Shown here piece by piece: positions 32,593-41,238 of a DNA stretch of 64,000 bases; within the stretch, counting starts at the first letter, position 1; each line of letters starts with the position of its first letter. A program made the translations under genes and the position numbers. Under the pieces are notes generated by a model. That model saw nothing but the letters and a program-made list of their open reading frames with translations, searched no databases and was not told the origin of the DNA. Source of the stretch: Glycomyces sambucus (GTDB lineage: Bacteria > Actinomycetota > Actinomycetes > Mycobacteriales > Micromonosporaceae); NCBI RefSeq assembly GCF_900102815.1, contig NZ_FNGF01000006.1, forward strand, positions 310,001 through 374,000, given 5' to 3'.

Positions 32593-33483
32593 GTGAGCGG
32601 TACGCAGAGGCGGGTGGCCGCCGCCGGCGGCCTGTTGTGGCGCAACGGCGAGCGCGGTCTGGTCGAGGTGGTCGCGGTGTGGCGGCCGAGGGTGGGGAAC
32701 TGGTCGCTGCCGAAAGGCAAGCTGGACCCGGGCGAGCACCCGCTCGCGGCGGCGTGCCGCGAGGTGGAGGAGGAGACCGGGATCCCGGTCATCCCGCAGC
32801 TGTGGCTGTGCCGCGCCTCGTACGTGCTCCCCAATCCCGAAGGCGACGTGCTCAAGTGGGTCGACTACTGGTCGATGCGCACCGAGAAGCCCGACGCCGT
32901 GTTCACCGCCGACGACGAGATCGGCGAGCGCCGCTGGCTGACCCTCGCCGAGGCCCGCGACGCGCTCACGCGTCCGCGGGACCAGGAGGTGCTCAAGGCG
33001 TTCGCGGCGCTGCCCGCGGTGACCTCCACGGTGCTCCTGGTGGCCCCGGCCGAGGTCGAGCAGGACTGGGACGGGCCCATGGTGGCGCGGCCGCTGAGCC
33101 TGCGCGGGCAGGACCAGGCGGTGCGCCTGGCGGCGCTGGCGTCGCTGTACCAGCCGGACCGGGCGTTCACGGCCACCGGGCGCGCGAGCGTGCAGACCGT
33201 GGAGCCGATCGCGCAGGCGGTGCGCTGCACGCTCTCCGGGGACTCGGTCTTCGACACCGAAGCGCACGAACGCAATCCCGAGCGCTCCAGCGCGCGCGTA
33301 CGCGAGCTCGCGGGCGGCGGGGGTGCCGCGATCGTCTGCGCCGAGCCGGAGGTCGTGTGCGACACCGTGGCGATCCTCGCCGACGAGGACGGCGTCGAGG
33401 CCCCGGACGTGTCGACGCGCCCGGGCGAGGCGTGGGTGCTGTCGATGTCGGGCCAGAAGCTCGTGGGGATCGAGCGGCTCTAG
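32593..33483 (+). CDS. MutT1-like Nudix hydrolase with a degenerate phosphatase-like C-terminal domain
   Basis: 296 residues from the GTG at 32593 (AGAGG upstream). The Nudix box GKLDPGEHPLAAACREVEEETGI is intact (Gx5Ex7REVxEExGI), so pyrophosphohydrolase activity on a nucleoside polyphosphate is expected. The C-terminal half aligns with the histidine-phosphatase half of mycobacterial MutT1 (8-oxo-dGTP and diadenosine polyphosphate hydrolase). Similar parts are RPLSLRGQDQAVRLAAL, a YxNPxR-like ERNPERSSARVREL, and WVLSMSGQKLVGIERL. The catalytic RHG motif that should follow VLLV is replaced by VLLVAPAEV, so the phosphatase domain is probably inactive. The gap to the next gene holds nothing recognisable. 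Confidence 0.85.
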   Translation: MSGTQRRVAAAGGLLWRNGERGLVEVVAVWRPRVGNWSLPKGKLDPGEHPLAAACREVEEETGIPVIPQLWLCRASYVLPNPEGDVLKWVDYWSMRTEKPDAVFTADDEIGERRWLTLAEARDALTRPRDQEVLKAFAALPAVTSTVLLVAPAEVEQDWDGPMVARPLSLRGQDQAVRLAALASLYQPDRAFTATGRASVQTVEPIAQAVRCTLSGDSVFDTEAHERNPERSSARVRELAGGGGAAIVCAEPEVVCDTVAILADEDGVEAPDVSTRPGEAWVLSMSGQKLVGIERL

Positions 33484-33767
33484 GGCCTCTCCGGGGCCGC
33501 CGCAGGCGGCATGGCGCGGTGGCGACTCGTTTCCGTTCGGCCTCATCCGACGCGAACACCGCCTCGGGCCGGTGCGGCCCGGGCGGGGGTCGGTCCTTAG
33601 CCGTCGGTGGAGCCGGGCGGCTCGGCGAGCGCGCTGAGGCCGCCGCGATCTGTCGCGTCCCGTCCCGCCGTTCGGACCGGTCCGGGCCCTTCCACGTGCG
33701 GCGCGCGGTACCGTTGCCCGCGCAACCGCACCGTGCGCCCCTGGGCGCTGTCGAAAAGGATCGTGCC

Positions 33768-35042
33768 GTGCCTGAGAGCGCCCCACTGCACAACTGGGCC
33801 GGGAACATCGGCTTCTCCCCCGCGCGCTTCGAGGCGCCCGCGACGCTCGACGAGGCCCGCGCGGTCGTCGCCGGCGCCGGGCGGCTCCGCGTCCTCGGCT
33901 CGGGCCACTCGTTCAACACGATCGCCGCCTCCGACGACGTGATGCTGTCCCTCGCGGGCATGGAGCCGTTCGCGGAACTGGACATCCTTAAGGGCACCGT
34001 CCGCGCCGCCGGCTGGCTCACCTACGCCGCGTTGAGCGCCGCGGTGCACCGGGCCGGGTTCGCCCTGCACAACATGGCGTCCCTGCCGCACATCTCCGTG
34101 GCCGGCTCGATCGCCACCGGCACGCACGGCTCGGGCGACCGCAACGGGAACCTGGGCTCGGCCGTGGCCGCGGTCGAGTTCATCGGCCCCGACGGGGAGC
34201 TGCGCACCGTCAGGCGCGGCGAGGAGGACTTCGCGGGCTCGGTGGTCCACCTGGGGGCCTTGGGGGTCGTCCACTCGGTCACGCTGGACCTGCTGTCGGC
34301 GTTCGAGATGCGCCAGTACGTCTACGACGGGCTGGGCCTGGACGCGGTGCTCGCGCACTTCGACGAGCTCACCGGCGCCGCGTACTCCACGAGCCTGTTC
34401 ACGCCCTGGGGCGCGGATCCCGAGTTCCAGTTCTGGGTCAAGCAGCGCACAGCGGACCAGACGCACCCGTTCCCGCCCTCGAACCGGTACGGCGCCCCGC
34501 TCGCCGACGGCCCGCGGCACCCCGTCCCGGGCGTCGACCCGCAGGCGTGCACGGTGCAGCAGGGCCAGACGGGCCCGTGGCACGAGCGCCTGCCGCACTT
34601 CAAGCCCGAGTTCACGCCCAGCTCGGGCGACGAGCTCCAGTCGGAGTACCTGATCGACCGCGCCGACGCGACGGCGGCGCTGGAGGCCCTGGCGGGCATC
34701 GGGGAGCGGATCGCGCCCGTCCTGCGGATCTGCGAGGTCCGGACCATGGCCGCCGACGGGCTGTGGCTGTCGCCCGCGTACGGGCGCGACACCGTGGGGC
34801 TGCACTTCACGTGGATCGGCGACCACGGGGCGGTGGCGCCGGTGACGGCGGTGCTCGAAGCGGCATTGGAGCCGTTCGCTCCGCGGCCGCATTGGGGAAA
34901 ACTGTTTTCGATACCAATGAATGAGGTCCGTTCGCGTTATCCGCGAATGGACGACTTCGTACAACTGCGCGCGCGCGTCGATCCAGAGGAGAAGTTCGTA
35001 AACGCCTTCTCCGCGCCGATCTTCGCCGCGCCCGAGTCGTAG
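33768..35042 (+). CDS. aldO: alditol oxidase (xylitol/sorbitol oxidase)
   Basis: A FAD-linked oxidase that converts the terminal CH2OH of sugar alcohols to aldehyde and makes H2O2. The sequence closely follows Streptomyces AldO throughout: NWAGNI, RVLGSGHSFNTIA with the histidine (residue 47) for covalent FAD, NMASLPHISVAGSIATGTHGSG, ATGxxG flavin contacts, and the active-site residues ICEVRTMAAD (Glu, Arg) and RPHWGKLF (Lys). The GTG start at 33768 has AAAAGGA upstream. The last ~45 codons (34895-35025) use codons rare elsewhere here (AAA, TTT, ATA, CGA, GTA, CAA), and this part is antisense to the unusual tail of the HU frame. Confidence 0.94.
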   Translation: MPESAPLHNWAGNIGFSPARFEAPATLDEARAVVAGAGRLRVLGSGHSFNTIAASDDVMLSLAGMEPFAELDILKGTVRAAGWLTYAALSAAVHRAGFALHNMASLPHISVAGSIATGTHGSGDRNGNLGSAVAAVEFIGPDGELRTVRRGEEDFAGSVVHLGALGVVHSVTLDLLSAFEMRQYVYDGLGLDAVLAHFDELTGAAYSTSLFTPWGADPEFQFWVKQRTADQTHPFPPSNRYGAPLADGPRHPVPGVDPQACTVQQGQTGPWHERLPHFKPEFTPSSGDELQSEYLIDRADATAALEALAGIGERIAPVLRICEVRTMAADGLWLSPAYGRDTVGLHFTWIGDHGAVAPVTAVLEAALEPFAPRPHWGKLFSIPMNEVRSRYPRMDDFVQLRARVDPEEKFVNAFSAPIFAAPES

Positions 35043-35745
35043 TCCCGCCCGGCCCCGGAGGGCCCTGATCCGGGAAAGCAGCGAGGGCATTCAGGCGGCT
35101 CCTGAATGCCCTCTTCCCCGTGCGAGTCGGACGGGTGCCCCACCGTGCCCCGAACCGCTTCGGGGCACGGCATAAGCTGCGCCCGCGCTTCGTGGTCTTC
35201 TTCGCCGCGGTCTTCTTCGCGGGCGTGGCCTTCTTGGCCGCGGTCTTGCGCACGGCCTTCTTCGCGGTGCTGGCCTTCTTCGCCGGCGCCGCCTTCTTCG
35301 CGGTGGTGGTCTTCTTGGCGGCCACGCGGCTCGTGGCCGTGGAGCGCGCCGCCGTGGAGGCCGCGCGCGTGGTCTTCTTGGCGGCCTTCTTGGCCGTCGT
35401 CTTCTTGGCGGTCGCGGCCTTCTTCGCCGGCGCGGCCTTCTTGGCCGCAGGAGCGGACTTGACCGCCTTGCGCTTGCCGGTCACGAGTTCCTTGAACCCG
35501 GTACCGGGCCGGAAGGCCGGGACGACGGTCTTCTTGACCTTGACCGCTTCACCCGTGCGCGGGTTGCGGGCCATGCGAGCGGCGCGTTGGCGCTTCTCGA
35601 AGACGCCGAAACCGGCGAAGGAGACTTTCTCCCCTTTCACCACCGCGCGCTGTATCTCGTCGATCGCCACATCCACGACTTCTTTCGCAGCGGCCCGGTC
35701 GCCAGTGCGAGCGGCGATCCGATCGACGAACTCTGCCTTGTTCAC
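34807..35745 (-). CDS. hupB: HU-family nucleoid protein HupB with K/A-rich tail and open read-through frame
   Basis: Residues 1-92 are a standard HU: MNKAEFVDRIAARTGDRAAAKEVVDVAIDEIQRAVVKGEKVSFAGFGVFEKRQRAARMARNPRTGEAVKVKKTVVPAFRPGTGFKELV. Residues ~93-195 are the lysine/alanine repeat tail (AKKTTAKKAAKK type) of actinobacterial HupB, which binds DNA non-specifically and compacts the nucleoid. HupB normally stops soon after this. Here no stop is found in frame. The frame crosses two terminator hairpins (35143-35170 and 35083-35113) and runs 236 nt antisense into aldO, for 312 residues in all. Either the basic extension is real, or an indel hides the normal stop. The ATG at 35745 is secure. 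The AT-rich gap 35746-35925 should contain its promoter. Confidence 0.88.
   Translation of the reverse strand: MNKAEFVDRIAARTGDRAAAKEVVDVAIDEIQRAVVKGEKVSFAGFGVFEKRQRAARMARNPRTGEAVKVKKTVVPAFRPGTGFKELVTGKRKAVKSAPAAKKAAPAKKAATAKKTTAKKAAKKTTRAASTAARSTATSRVAAKKTTTAKKAAPAKKASTAKKAVRKTAAKKATPAKKTAAKKTTKRGRSLCRAPKRFGARWGTRPTRTGKRAFRSRLNALAAFPDQGPPGPGGTTTRARRRSARRRRLRTSPLDRRARAVVRSRPFADNANGPHSLVSKTVFPNAAAERTAPMPLRAPPSPAPPPRGRRST
35083..35113. terminator. hairpin between convergent aldO and hupB
   Basis: GAGGGCATTCAGG - CGGCT - CCTGAATGCCCTC, a perfect 13-bp stem, 41 nt past the aldO stop. Confidence 0.85.
35143..35170 (-). terminator. second hairpin, expected terminator of hupB
   Basis: CCGTGCCCCGAA - CCGC - TTCGGGGCACGG, a perfect 12-bp stem directly after the lysine-rich tail codons of hupB, but inside its open frame. 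Confidence 0.8.
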
Positions 35746-35925
35746 GAGTCCTACCCTCCCGATAAGGTTCTGGAGCCATACCAGCTTGTTAAGCGCACGT
35801 TATGACGTTTCGAAAGCGAACGCAACTGTTTCCGCGAAAATCGACCCGTTGTGTCGCAAGGAATTTTTATTCGGGTGCCCGAAATCGACGCTCGCAACCC
35901 CGTTGGGAGGGCCCGGAACACGCCT

Positions 35926-35952
35926 GGAGCCGGTGGCAGCGCCACCGGCTCC
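35926..35952 (-). terminator. terminator of leuCD
   Basis: GGAGCCGGTGGC - AGC - GCCACCGGCTCC, a perfect 12-bp stem with a 3-nt loop, 35 nt past the leuD stop. Confidence 0.8.
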
Positions 35953-35986
35953 GTACGTGAAGGCTAAGAAGATCGAGTTGTGCGGT

Positions 35987-36586
35987 CTAGACGGCCGCAG
36001 GGAGAGTCCTAGGCCGCCAAGCATCCCGGTTCGATTCGAAGGCGGCGATCTTGTCCTCGTCGCGGAGCGTCAGCGCCACGTCGTCGAGGCCCTCCATCAT
36101 CCGCCAGCGCAGGAACTCGTCGAACTCGAACGTCCAGGTGCGGTCCCCCGCACGGACTTCGCGTTCGGCCAGGTCCACGGTGACCTCCGCGTCCGGGTGG
36201 AGCTCGGCGCGCAGCCACAGCTCCTCCACGGCCGCCTCGGGCAGCTCCACAGTCAACAGACCGTTCTTGAGCGAGTTGCCGCGGAAGATGTCGCCGAAGC
36301 GGGGCGCGATGACGGCCTTGAACCCGTAGTCCTTCAGGGCCCAGACGGCGTGCTCGCGGGAGGAGCCGGTGCCGAACTCGGTGCCGGTGACCAGGACCGT
36401 GGCGTCCTTGTACTCCGCCTGGTTCAGCAGGAACTTCTCGTCCTCGCGCCACTCGGCGAACAGGCCGTCCTCGAAGCCGGTCTTGGTGACCCGCTTGAGG
36501 TAGACGGCCGGGATGATCTGGTCGGTGTCGACGTTCGAGCGGCGCAGCGGGGCCACGCGCCCGGTGTGGGTCGTGAACTTGTCCAT
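35987..36586 (-). CDS. leuD: 3-isopropylmalate dehydratase small subunit
   Basis: LeuD with LeuC isomerises 2-isopropylmalate to 3-isopropylmalate in leucine synthesis. Seen are [33 protein letters not shown], the substrate loop [40 protein letters not shown] and a normal C-terminus at 199 residues. It follows leuC after 15 nt. Confidence 0.96.
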   Translation of the reverse strand: MDKFTTHTGRVAPLRRSNVDTDQIIPAVYLKRVTKTGFEDGLFAEWREDEKFLLNQAEYKDATVLVTGTEFGTGSSREHAVWALKDYGFKAVIAPRFGDIFRGNSLKNGLLTVELPEAAVEELWLRAELHPDAEVTVDLAEREVRAGDRTWTFEFDEFLRWRMMEGLDDVALTLRDEDKIAAFESNRDAWRPRTLPAAV

Positions 36587-36601
36587 GTCCCTTGCCCTTC
36601 C

Positions 36602-38029
36602 TTACAGGTCCGCCGGGCTGGCGAGGTGCCCGGAGACGGCGGTGGCGGCGGCGACGGCCGGGGACACCAGGTGGGTGCGCCCGCCCTTGCCCTGGCGGCC
36701 CTCGAAGTTGCGGTTCGAGGTGGAGGCGGCCCGCTGGCCGGGCGTGAGCTGGTCCGGGTTCATGCCCAGGCACATCGAGCAGCCCGCGAAGCGCCAGTCG
36801 GCGCCGGCCTCGATGAAGACCCGGTCCAGGCCCTCCTCGATCGCCTGCTCGCGGACCTTCGCGGAGCCGGGGACGACCATCATGTTGACGGTGCCGGCGA
36901 CCTTGCGGCCCTTGATGACCTCGGCGGCCGTGCGCAGGTCCTCGATGCGGCCGTTCGTGCAGGAGCCGAGGAAGACCACGTCGACGCCGATCTCGCGCAT
37001 CGGGGTGCCGGCCTCCAGGCCCATGTACTCCAGGGCGTTCGCGGCGGTGGTGCGCTCGATCGCGTCCTCGAACGCGGCCGGGTCGGGGACGTTCCCGGAG
37101 AGCTCGACGCCCTGGCCGGGGTTGGTGCCCCAGGTGACGAACGGGCTCAGGGAGGCCGCGTCGATGACGATCTCCTTGTCGAAGACGGCGCCCTCGTCGG
37201 TCTTGAGGGTCCGCCAGTACTCGACGGCCGCGTCCCAGTCCTCGCCCTGCGGGGCGTGGGGGCGGCCCTGGACGTAGGCGAAGGTCTTCTCGTCGGCGGC
37301 GATCATGCCGGCCTTGGCGCCCCACTCGATCGACATGTTGCAGACCGTCATGCGGCCCTCCATCGAGAGCTCCTCGATGGCCTGCCCGCGGTACTCGACG
37401 ATATGGCCCTTGCCGCCGCCGGTGCCGGTGATCGAGATGATCTTGAGGATGAGGTCCTTGGCGGAGACGCCCTCGGGCAGGGAGCCGTTCACGGTGACGG
37501 CCATGTACTTCGGCTTCGCCTGCGGCAGGGTCTGGGTGGCGAGGACGTGCTCGACCTCGCTGGTGCCGATGCCGAACGCGATCGAGCCGAACGCGCCGTG
37601 CGTGGAAGTGTGGGAGTCGCCGCAGACCACGGTCATGCCCGGCTGGGTCAGTCCCAGCTGCGGTCCCACGACGTGGACGACGCCCTGGTTCTCGTCCCCC
37701 AGGGAGTGGATGCGGACGCCGAACTCCTCGCAGTTGGTGCGCAGCGTCTCGATCTGCTTGCGGCTGGTGGGGTCCGCGATGGTGAAGAGGTTGTCGGTGG
37801 GCGTGTTGTGGTCCTCGGTCGCGATCGTCAGATCGGTCCGGCGGACCTTCCGCCCGGCCTGCCGCAGGCCGTCGAAGGCCTGGGGGCTGGTCACCTCGTG
37901 GAGGAGGTGCAGGTCGATGTAGAGCAGGTCCGGCTGCTGGCCGCCGGTGCGGACCACGTGGGCGTTCCAGACCTTCTCGGCGAGGGTCTGCGGTCGGGCG
38001 CCCTCAGCTTCGTGTGGTGTACGTGACAT
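36602..38029 (-). CDS. leuC: 3-isopropylmalate dehydratase large subunit
   Basis: A 475-residue aconitase-superfamily subunit that carries the [4Fe-4S] cluster. The cluster cysteines lie in [14 protein letters not shown] and [11 protein letters not shown]. Other blocks are [53 protein letters not shown] and [15 protein letters not shown]. It starts at the ATG at 38029, 52 nt from the divergent ndgR start, so both probably share an operator. Confidence 0.97.
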   Translation of the reverse strand: MSRTPHEAEGARPQTLAEKVWNAHVVRTGGQQPDLLYIDLHLLHEVTSPQAFDGLRQAGRKVRRTDLTIATEDHNTPTDNLFTIADPTSRKQIETLRTNCEEFGVRIHSLGDENQGVVHVVGPQLGLTQPGMTVVCGDSHTSTHGAFGSIAFGIGTSEVEHVLATQTLPQAKPKYMAVTVNGSLPEGVSAKDLILKIISITGTGGGKGHIVEYRGQAIEELSMEGRMTVCNMSIEWGAKAGMIAADEKTFAYVQGRPHAPQGEDWDAAVEYWRTLKTDEGAVFDKEIVIDAASLSPFVTWGTNPGQGVELSGNVPDPAAFEDAIERTTAANALEYMGLEAGTPMREIGVDVVFLGSCTNGRIEDLRTAAEVIKGRKVAGTVNMMVVPGSAKVREQAIEEGLDRVFIEAGADWRFAGCSMCLGMNPDQLTPGQRAASTSNRNFEGRQGKGGRTHLVSPAVAAATAVSGHLASPADL

Positions 38030-38081
38030 CTCTGTTCCCAGTCGTTGGACTTCTCGAAATATGGGAGGTAATGTTCAGCTC

Positions 38082-38783
38082 GTGAGAACGAATACTATCA
38101 GCGGAGTGGGCGTCCTCGACAAGGCGGTGCTCATCCTCACTGCTTGCACCAACGGCGCCAGCCTGGCTGAGCTCGTGCACGAGACGGGGTTGCCCAGGGC
38201 CACGGCCCACCGGCTCGCGCAGGCCCTGGAGGCCCACGAGATGCTGCAGCGCGACCACGAGGGGCGCTGGCGTCCCGGCCCGAAGCTCGGCGAGCTCGCC
38301 GGGTCCACGGCCGACGTCCTGCTCAGCGCGGCTGAACCGGTCCTCAACCTGCTGCGGGACCAGACCGGCGAATCGACGCAGCTCTACCGCAGGAGGGCCG
38401 ACGAGCGCGTGTGCGTCGCGGCGGCCGAGCGCGCCTCCGGGCTGCGCGACACCGTCCCGGTCGGCGCGGCGCTGCCGATGACCGCCGGTTCCGGCGCCCA
38501 GGTGCTCCTCGCCTGGGAGCCGCCGGAGGGCATCCTGCCCCTGCTGCCGAAGTGCCGCTTCTCCTCGAAGACCCTCGCCGAGGTCCGCCGCCGCGGCTTC
38601 GCGCAGTCGGTCGCCGAGCGCGAACCGGGCGTCGTCAGCGTCTCCGCTCCTGTGCGCGACAAGACCGGACGGGTCGTCGCCGCCATCTCGGTGTCCGGTC
38701 CCATAGAGCGTCTGGGACGCCGCCCCGGGGACCGGCTCGGCATGGCCGTCATCCGCGCGGGGCAGAAGCTCTCGGGGCTGTAG
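38082..38783 (+). CDS. ndgR: IclR-family regulator of leucine biosynthesis (NdgR/LtbR type)
   Basis: A 233-residue IclR protein with an N-terminal winged helix (SGVGVLDKAVLILTACTNGASLAELVHETGLPRATAHRLAQALEAHEMLQRD) and a C-terminal effector domain with GLRDTVPVGAALPMTAGSGAQVLLAWEPPE, QSVAEREPGVVSVSAPV and VAAISVSGPIERL. These match Streptomyces NdgR and corynebacterial LtbR, which bind upstream of leuCD; the divergent position here fits. Start: GTG at 38082 gives the family N-terminus. GGGAGG lies 13 nt upstream, rather far, and an ATG at 38061 is the alternative. Confidence 0.93.
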   Translation: MRTNTISGVGVLDKAVLILTACTNGASLAELVHETGLPRATAHRLAQALEAHEMLQRDHEGRWRPGPKLGELAGSTADVLLSAAEPVLNLLRDQTGESTQLYRRRADERVCVAAAERASGLRDTVPVGAALPMTAGSGAQVLLAWEPPEGILPLLPKCRFSSKTLAEVRRRGFAQSVAEREPGVVSVSAPVRDKTGRVVAAISVSGPIERLGRRPGDRLGMAVIRAGQKLSGL

Positions 38784-38816
38784 CCGCCGCTGTTCCTGCC
38801 TTGCCCCTGCGACGCC

Positions 38817-38850
38817 GAAGCGGCCCGACGGATCTCCGCCGGGCCGCTTC
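38817..38850. terminator. bidirectional terminator between ndgR and the CHAD gene
   Basis: GAAGCGGCCCG and CGGGCCGCTTC form a perfect 11-bp stem; inner CGG/CCG can extend it. It lies between convergent genes. Confidence 0.8.
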
Positions 38851-38860
38851 CCTATGCGCG

Positions 38861-39646
38861 TCAGGCGGGGCTGAGCGCCGCTTCGGCGCGCGCGACGTGC
38901 TTGGCGTAGCGGCGGCGCTCGTCCTCCAAGAGCGGCGAGTCCGGCGCGTGGGCCTCCAGGTACGCGATCGCGACCGCGTCGTCCTGGCAGCGCCCGAACC
39001 GGTTCTGGAGCTTCTTGGCCTCCGCCGCGACCGCCGCGGCCTCCTCGCCGAGGAACGCCGCGGCCTCGGCCGTGTAGCGGGTCCGCTTGGCCGCGTTGCG
39101 GGCCCGGTGCCGGGCCTCGTCGGCGTCGGCCGCGCCCGCGATCGCCGCGACCGCCTGCGTCATCTCCAGGCGCGCGCGTGCCACGACCGGCCCCAGCACC
39201 TCGTCGGCGGGCAGCGCCGCCGCGGGGGCGAAGTCCGGGTACGCGGCCAGCGTCTCGACCGCGGCGAGGAGCCTGCGGGTCCGCTCCCGTTCGCACGCCT
39301 CCGCGAGCGGGCCGTACGCGTCCCGCTCCTTCGCTTCCAACTCGGTGAACCACTCCGGCCGCTCGTCCCCCAGGCGCTTGGCGAACCGCATCCGCAGCAC
39401 TTCAAGGTCGCGGACCCGCCCGAGCTCGTCGGCGAGCCAGCGCAGGCGCCGCCGCTTGAACGGCACCTCCGCGTAGAGCGCCCCGTACGTCGACAGCACC
39501 GACCGCAGCCGCCGCGTCGCGACCCGCATCCGGTGCACCGCGTCCGCTTCGCGCGCGATCACCGGTTCCCGCATGGCGATCAGCGTCGCCGCCTGCGCGG
39601 CCAGGTACTCGTGCACGCCTGCGCCGGCGATGGGGGTCTCGGTCAT
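38861..39646 (-). CDS. CHAD-domain protein (polyphosphate-binding type)
   Basis: 261 residues made of one CHAD (conserved histidine alpha-helical) domain. Seen are AVHRMRVATRRLRSVLSTYGAL, RRRLRWLADELGRVRDLEVLRMRF, ARHRARNAAKRTRYTAEAAAFLG and KKLQNRFGRCQDDAVAIAYL. The regularly spaced histidine and arginine residues form a basic surface that binds polyphosphate in studied members. No CYTH triphosphatase domain is fused. The ATG is 43 nt past the hutH stop, so it could be co-transcribed with the hut genes, though no functional link is evident. Confidence 0.9.
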   Translation of the reverse strand: MTETPIAGAGVHEYLAAQAATLIAMREPVIAREADAVHRMRVATRRLRSVLSTYGALYAEVPFKRRRLRWLADELGRVRDLEVLRMRFAKRLGDERPEWFTELEAKERDAYGPLAEACERERTRRLLAAVETLAAYPDFAPAAALPADEVLGPVVARARLEMTQAVAAIAGAADADEARHRARNAAKRTRYTAEAAAFLGEEAAAVAAEAKKLQNRFGRCQDDAVAIAYLEAHAPDSPLLEDERRRYAKHVARAEAALSPA

Positions 39647-39689
39647 GTGGCAACTCCGATCTCGTTCGGCCCCATTACATCACGCGCAT

Positions 39690-41228
39690 TCACGCGAGCG
39701 GGCCCACCGCCGCTTCGATCTCGGCGCGGAGGGCGGGGCCCTGGAGCTGGTGCTTGACCTGTTCGATGACGGGGGCGAGGAACTGGTCGGGGCCGGGCTT
39801 GCCGGCGATGGGGCCGACCGCGGCGATGGCGGCGCGCGCGGCCGGGCTCGGGATGAGGGGCTGGCGCAGTTGCAGCCCTTGGACGCCCGCGAGGAGTTCG
39901 ACCGCCAGGAGCGTGCCGAGGTTGTCGATGATCGTGCGCAGCTTCGCGCCCGCGGCCCAGCCCATCGACACGTGGTCCTCCTGCATCCCCGAGGTGGGCA
40001 CGGAGTCGACGGAGGCGGGCGAGGCGAGGCGGCGGTTCTCGGCCACGATCCCCGCGGCCGTGTACTGCGCGATCATGAGGCCGGAGTTGACGCCGGGGTC
40101 GGGGCTGAGGAACGCCGGGAGGCCGCGCGAGCGGGTCACGTCCAGGAGCCGGTCGACGCGGCGCTCGGAGATCGAGCCGACGTCGGCCGCGGCGATCCCG
40201 AGGAAGTCCGCGGCGTACCCGAGCGGGGCGCCGTGGAAGTTCCCCGTGGACTCGACCCGGCCGTCCGGCAGGACCACCGGGTTGTCGACCACCGAGAGCA
40301 GTTCCCTGGAAGCGACCGTGGCGGCGTAGTCGAGGACGTCGCGAGCCGCGCCCGCGACCTGCGGGGCGCAGCGCATCGAGTACGCGTCCTGGACGGCGTG
40401 CGCGAGGTCGTTGCGGTGGGAGTCCATGACCTCGGAGTCCTGGAGCAGCAGGTGGATGTTCGCGGCGCTCAGCGCCTGGCCCGGCTGCGGGCGGATCTCG
40501 TGGAGCTCGGGCTGGAACGGGCGGTCGGAGCCGAGCATCGCCTCGTTCGACAGGGCCGCCGTCACGTCGGCCATCGTCAGCAGGTGCCGCAGGTCGGCGA
40601 CGGCGAGCAGCAGCATGCCGAGCATCCCGTCGGTGCCGTTGATGAGCGCCAGGCCCTCCTTGGAGGAGAGCGTGATCGGGGCCAGCCCCGCGGCTTCGAG
40701 GACCGGGCCCGCCTCCGCACGGGTCCCGTCCTCGGCCCGGACCCAGCCCTCGCCGAGGAGGACCATCGCGCAGTGCGCCAAGGGGGCGAGGTCCCCGGAG
40801 GCGCCGAGGGAGCCGTGCCGCGGGACCCACGGCGTGATGTCGGCGTTGAGGAGCGCGGCGAGCGCGTCGGCGACCTCGGGGCGGACCCCGGAGCGGCCCA
40901 TGGCGAGCGAGCGCAGGCGCAGCAGCATCATCGCGCGCACCACCTCGACCGGCATCGGGTCGCCCACGCCCGCGGCGTGCGAGCGGATGAGCGCGTGCTG
41001 GAGCTCGGCGCGGCGCTCAGGGGCGACGAACGTGTTGGCGAGCGCGCCGAACCCGGTCGAGACGCCGTACACGGGTCGGCCCTCGCGCTCGATCGCGTCG
41101 ACGATCGCGCGGCTGGCGGCCATGGCCTCGCAGGCCTCGGCGTCGACCACGACGCGGGTGCGGTCGCGCGCGACGGCGACGACCTCCTCGGGCGACACGG
41201 GGACCGGCTTGATGCGGACGGTGGACAT
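39690..41228 (-). CDS. hutH: histidine ammonia-lyase
   Basis: HutH deaminates histidine to urocanate. The MIO cofactor forms from the Ala-Ser-Gly in RHGSLGASGDLAPLAH (near residue 142). Also seen are VYGVSTGFGALANT, LINGTDGMLG, the QDSYS-like VQDAYSMRCAPQV and SGMQEDHVSMG. The 512-residue length is normal. It is the last gene of the hpd-hut run, 10 nt after hutI. Its end reads CGCGTGAATG CGCGTGATGT, a minor duplication of the stop with a 10-nt period. Confidence 0.97.
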   Translation of the reverse strand: MSTVRIKPVPVSPEEVVAVARDRTRVVVDAEACEAMAASRAIVDAIEREGRPVYGVSTGFGALANTFVAPERRAELQHALIRSHAAGVGDPMPVEVVRAMMLLRLRSLAMGRSGVRPEVADALAALLNADITPWVPRHGSLGASGDLAPLAHCAMVLLGEGWVRAEDGTRAEAGPVLEAAGLAPITLSSKEGLALINGTDGMLGMLLLAVADLRHLLTMADVTAALSNEAMLGSDRPFQPELHEIRPQPGQALSAANIHLLLQDSEVMDSHRNDLAHAVQDAYSMRCAPQVAGAARDVLDYAATVASRELLSVVDNPVVLPDGRVESTGNFHGAPLGYAADFLGIAAADVGSISERRVDRLLDVTRSRGLPAFLSPDPGVNSGLMIAQYTAAGIVAENRRLASPASVDSVPTSGMQEDHVSMGWAAGAKLRTIIDNLGTLLAVELLAGVQGLQLRQPLIPSPAARAAIAAVGPIAGKPGPDQFLAPVIEQVKHQLQGPALRAEIEAAVGPLA

Positions 41229-41238
41229 CGCTGCTCCT

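Noticed and set aside
35120-38026. 968-residue open frame on the plus strand
   Set aside because: Antisense to hupB, leuD and leuC; no homology blocks.
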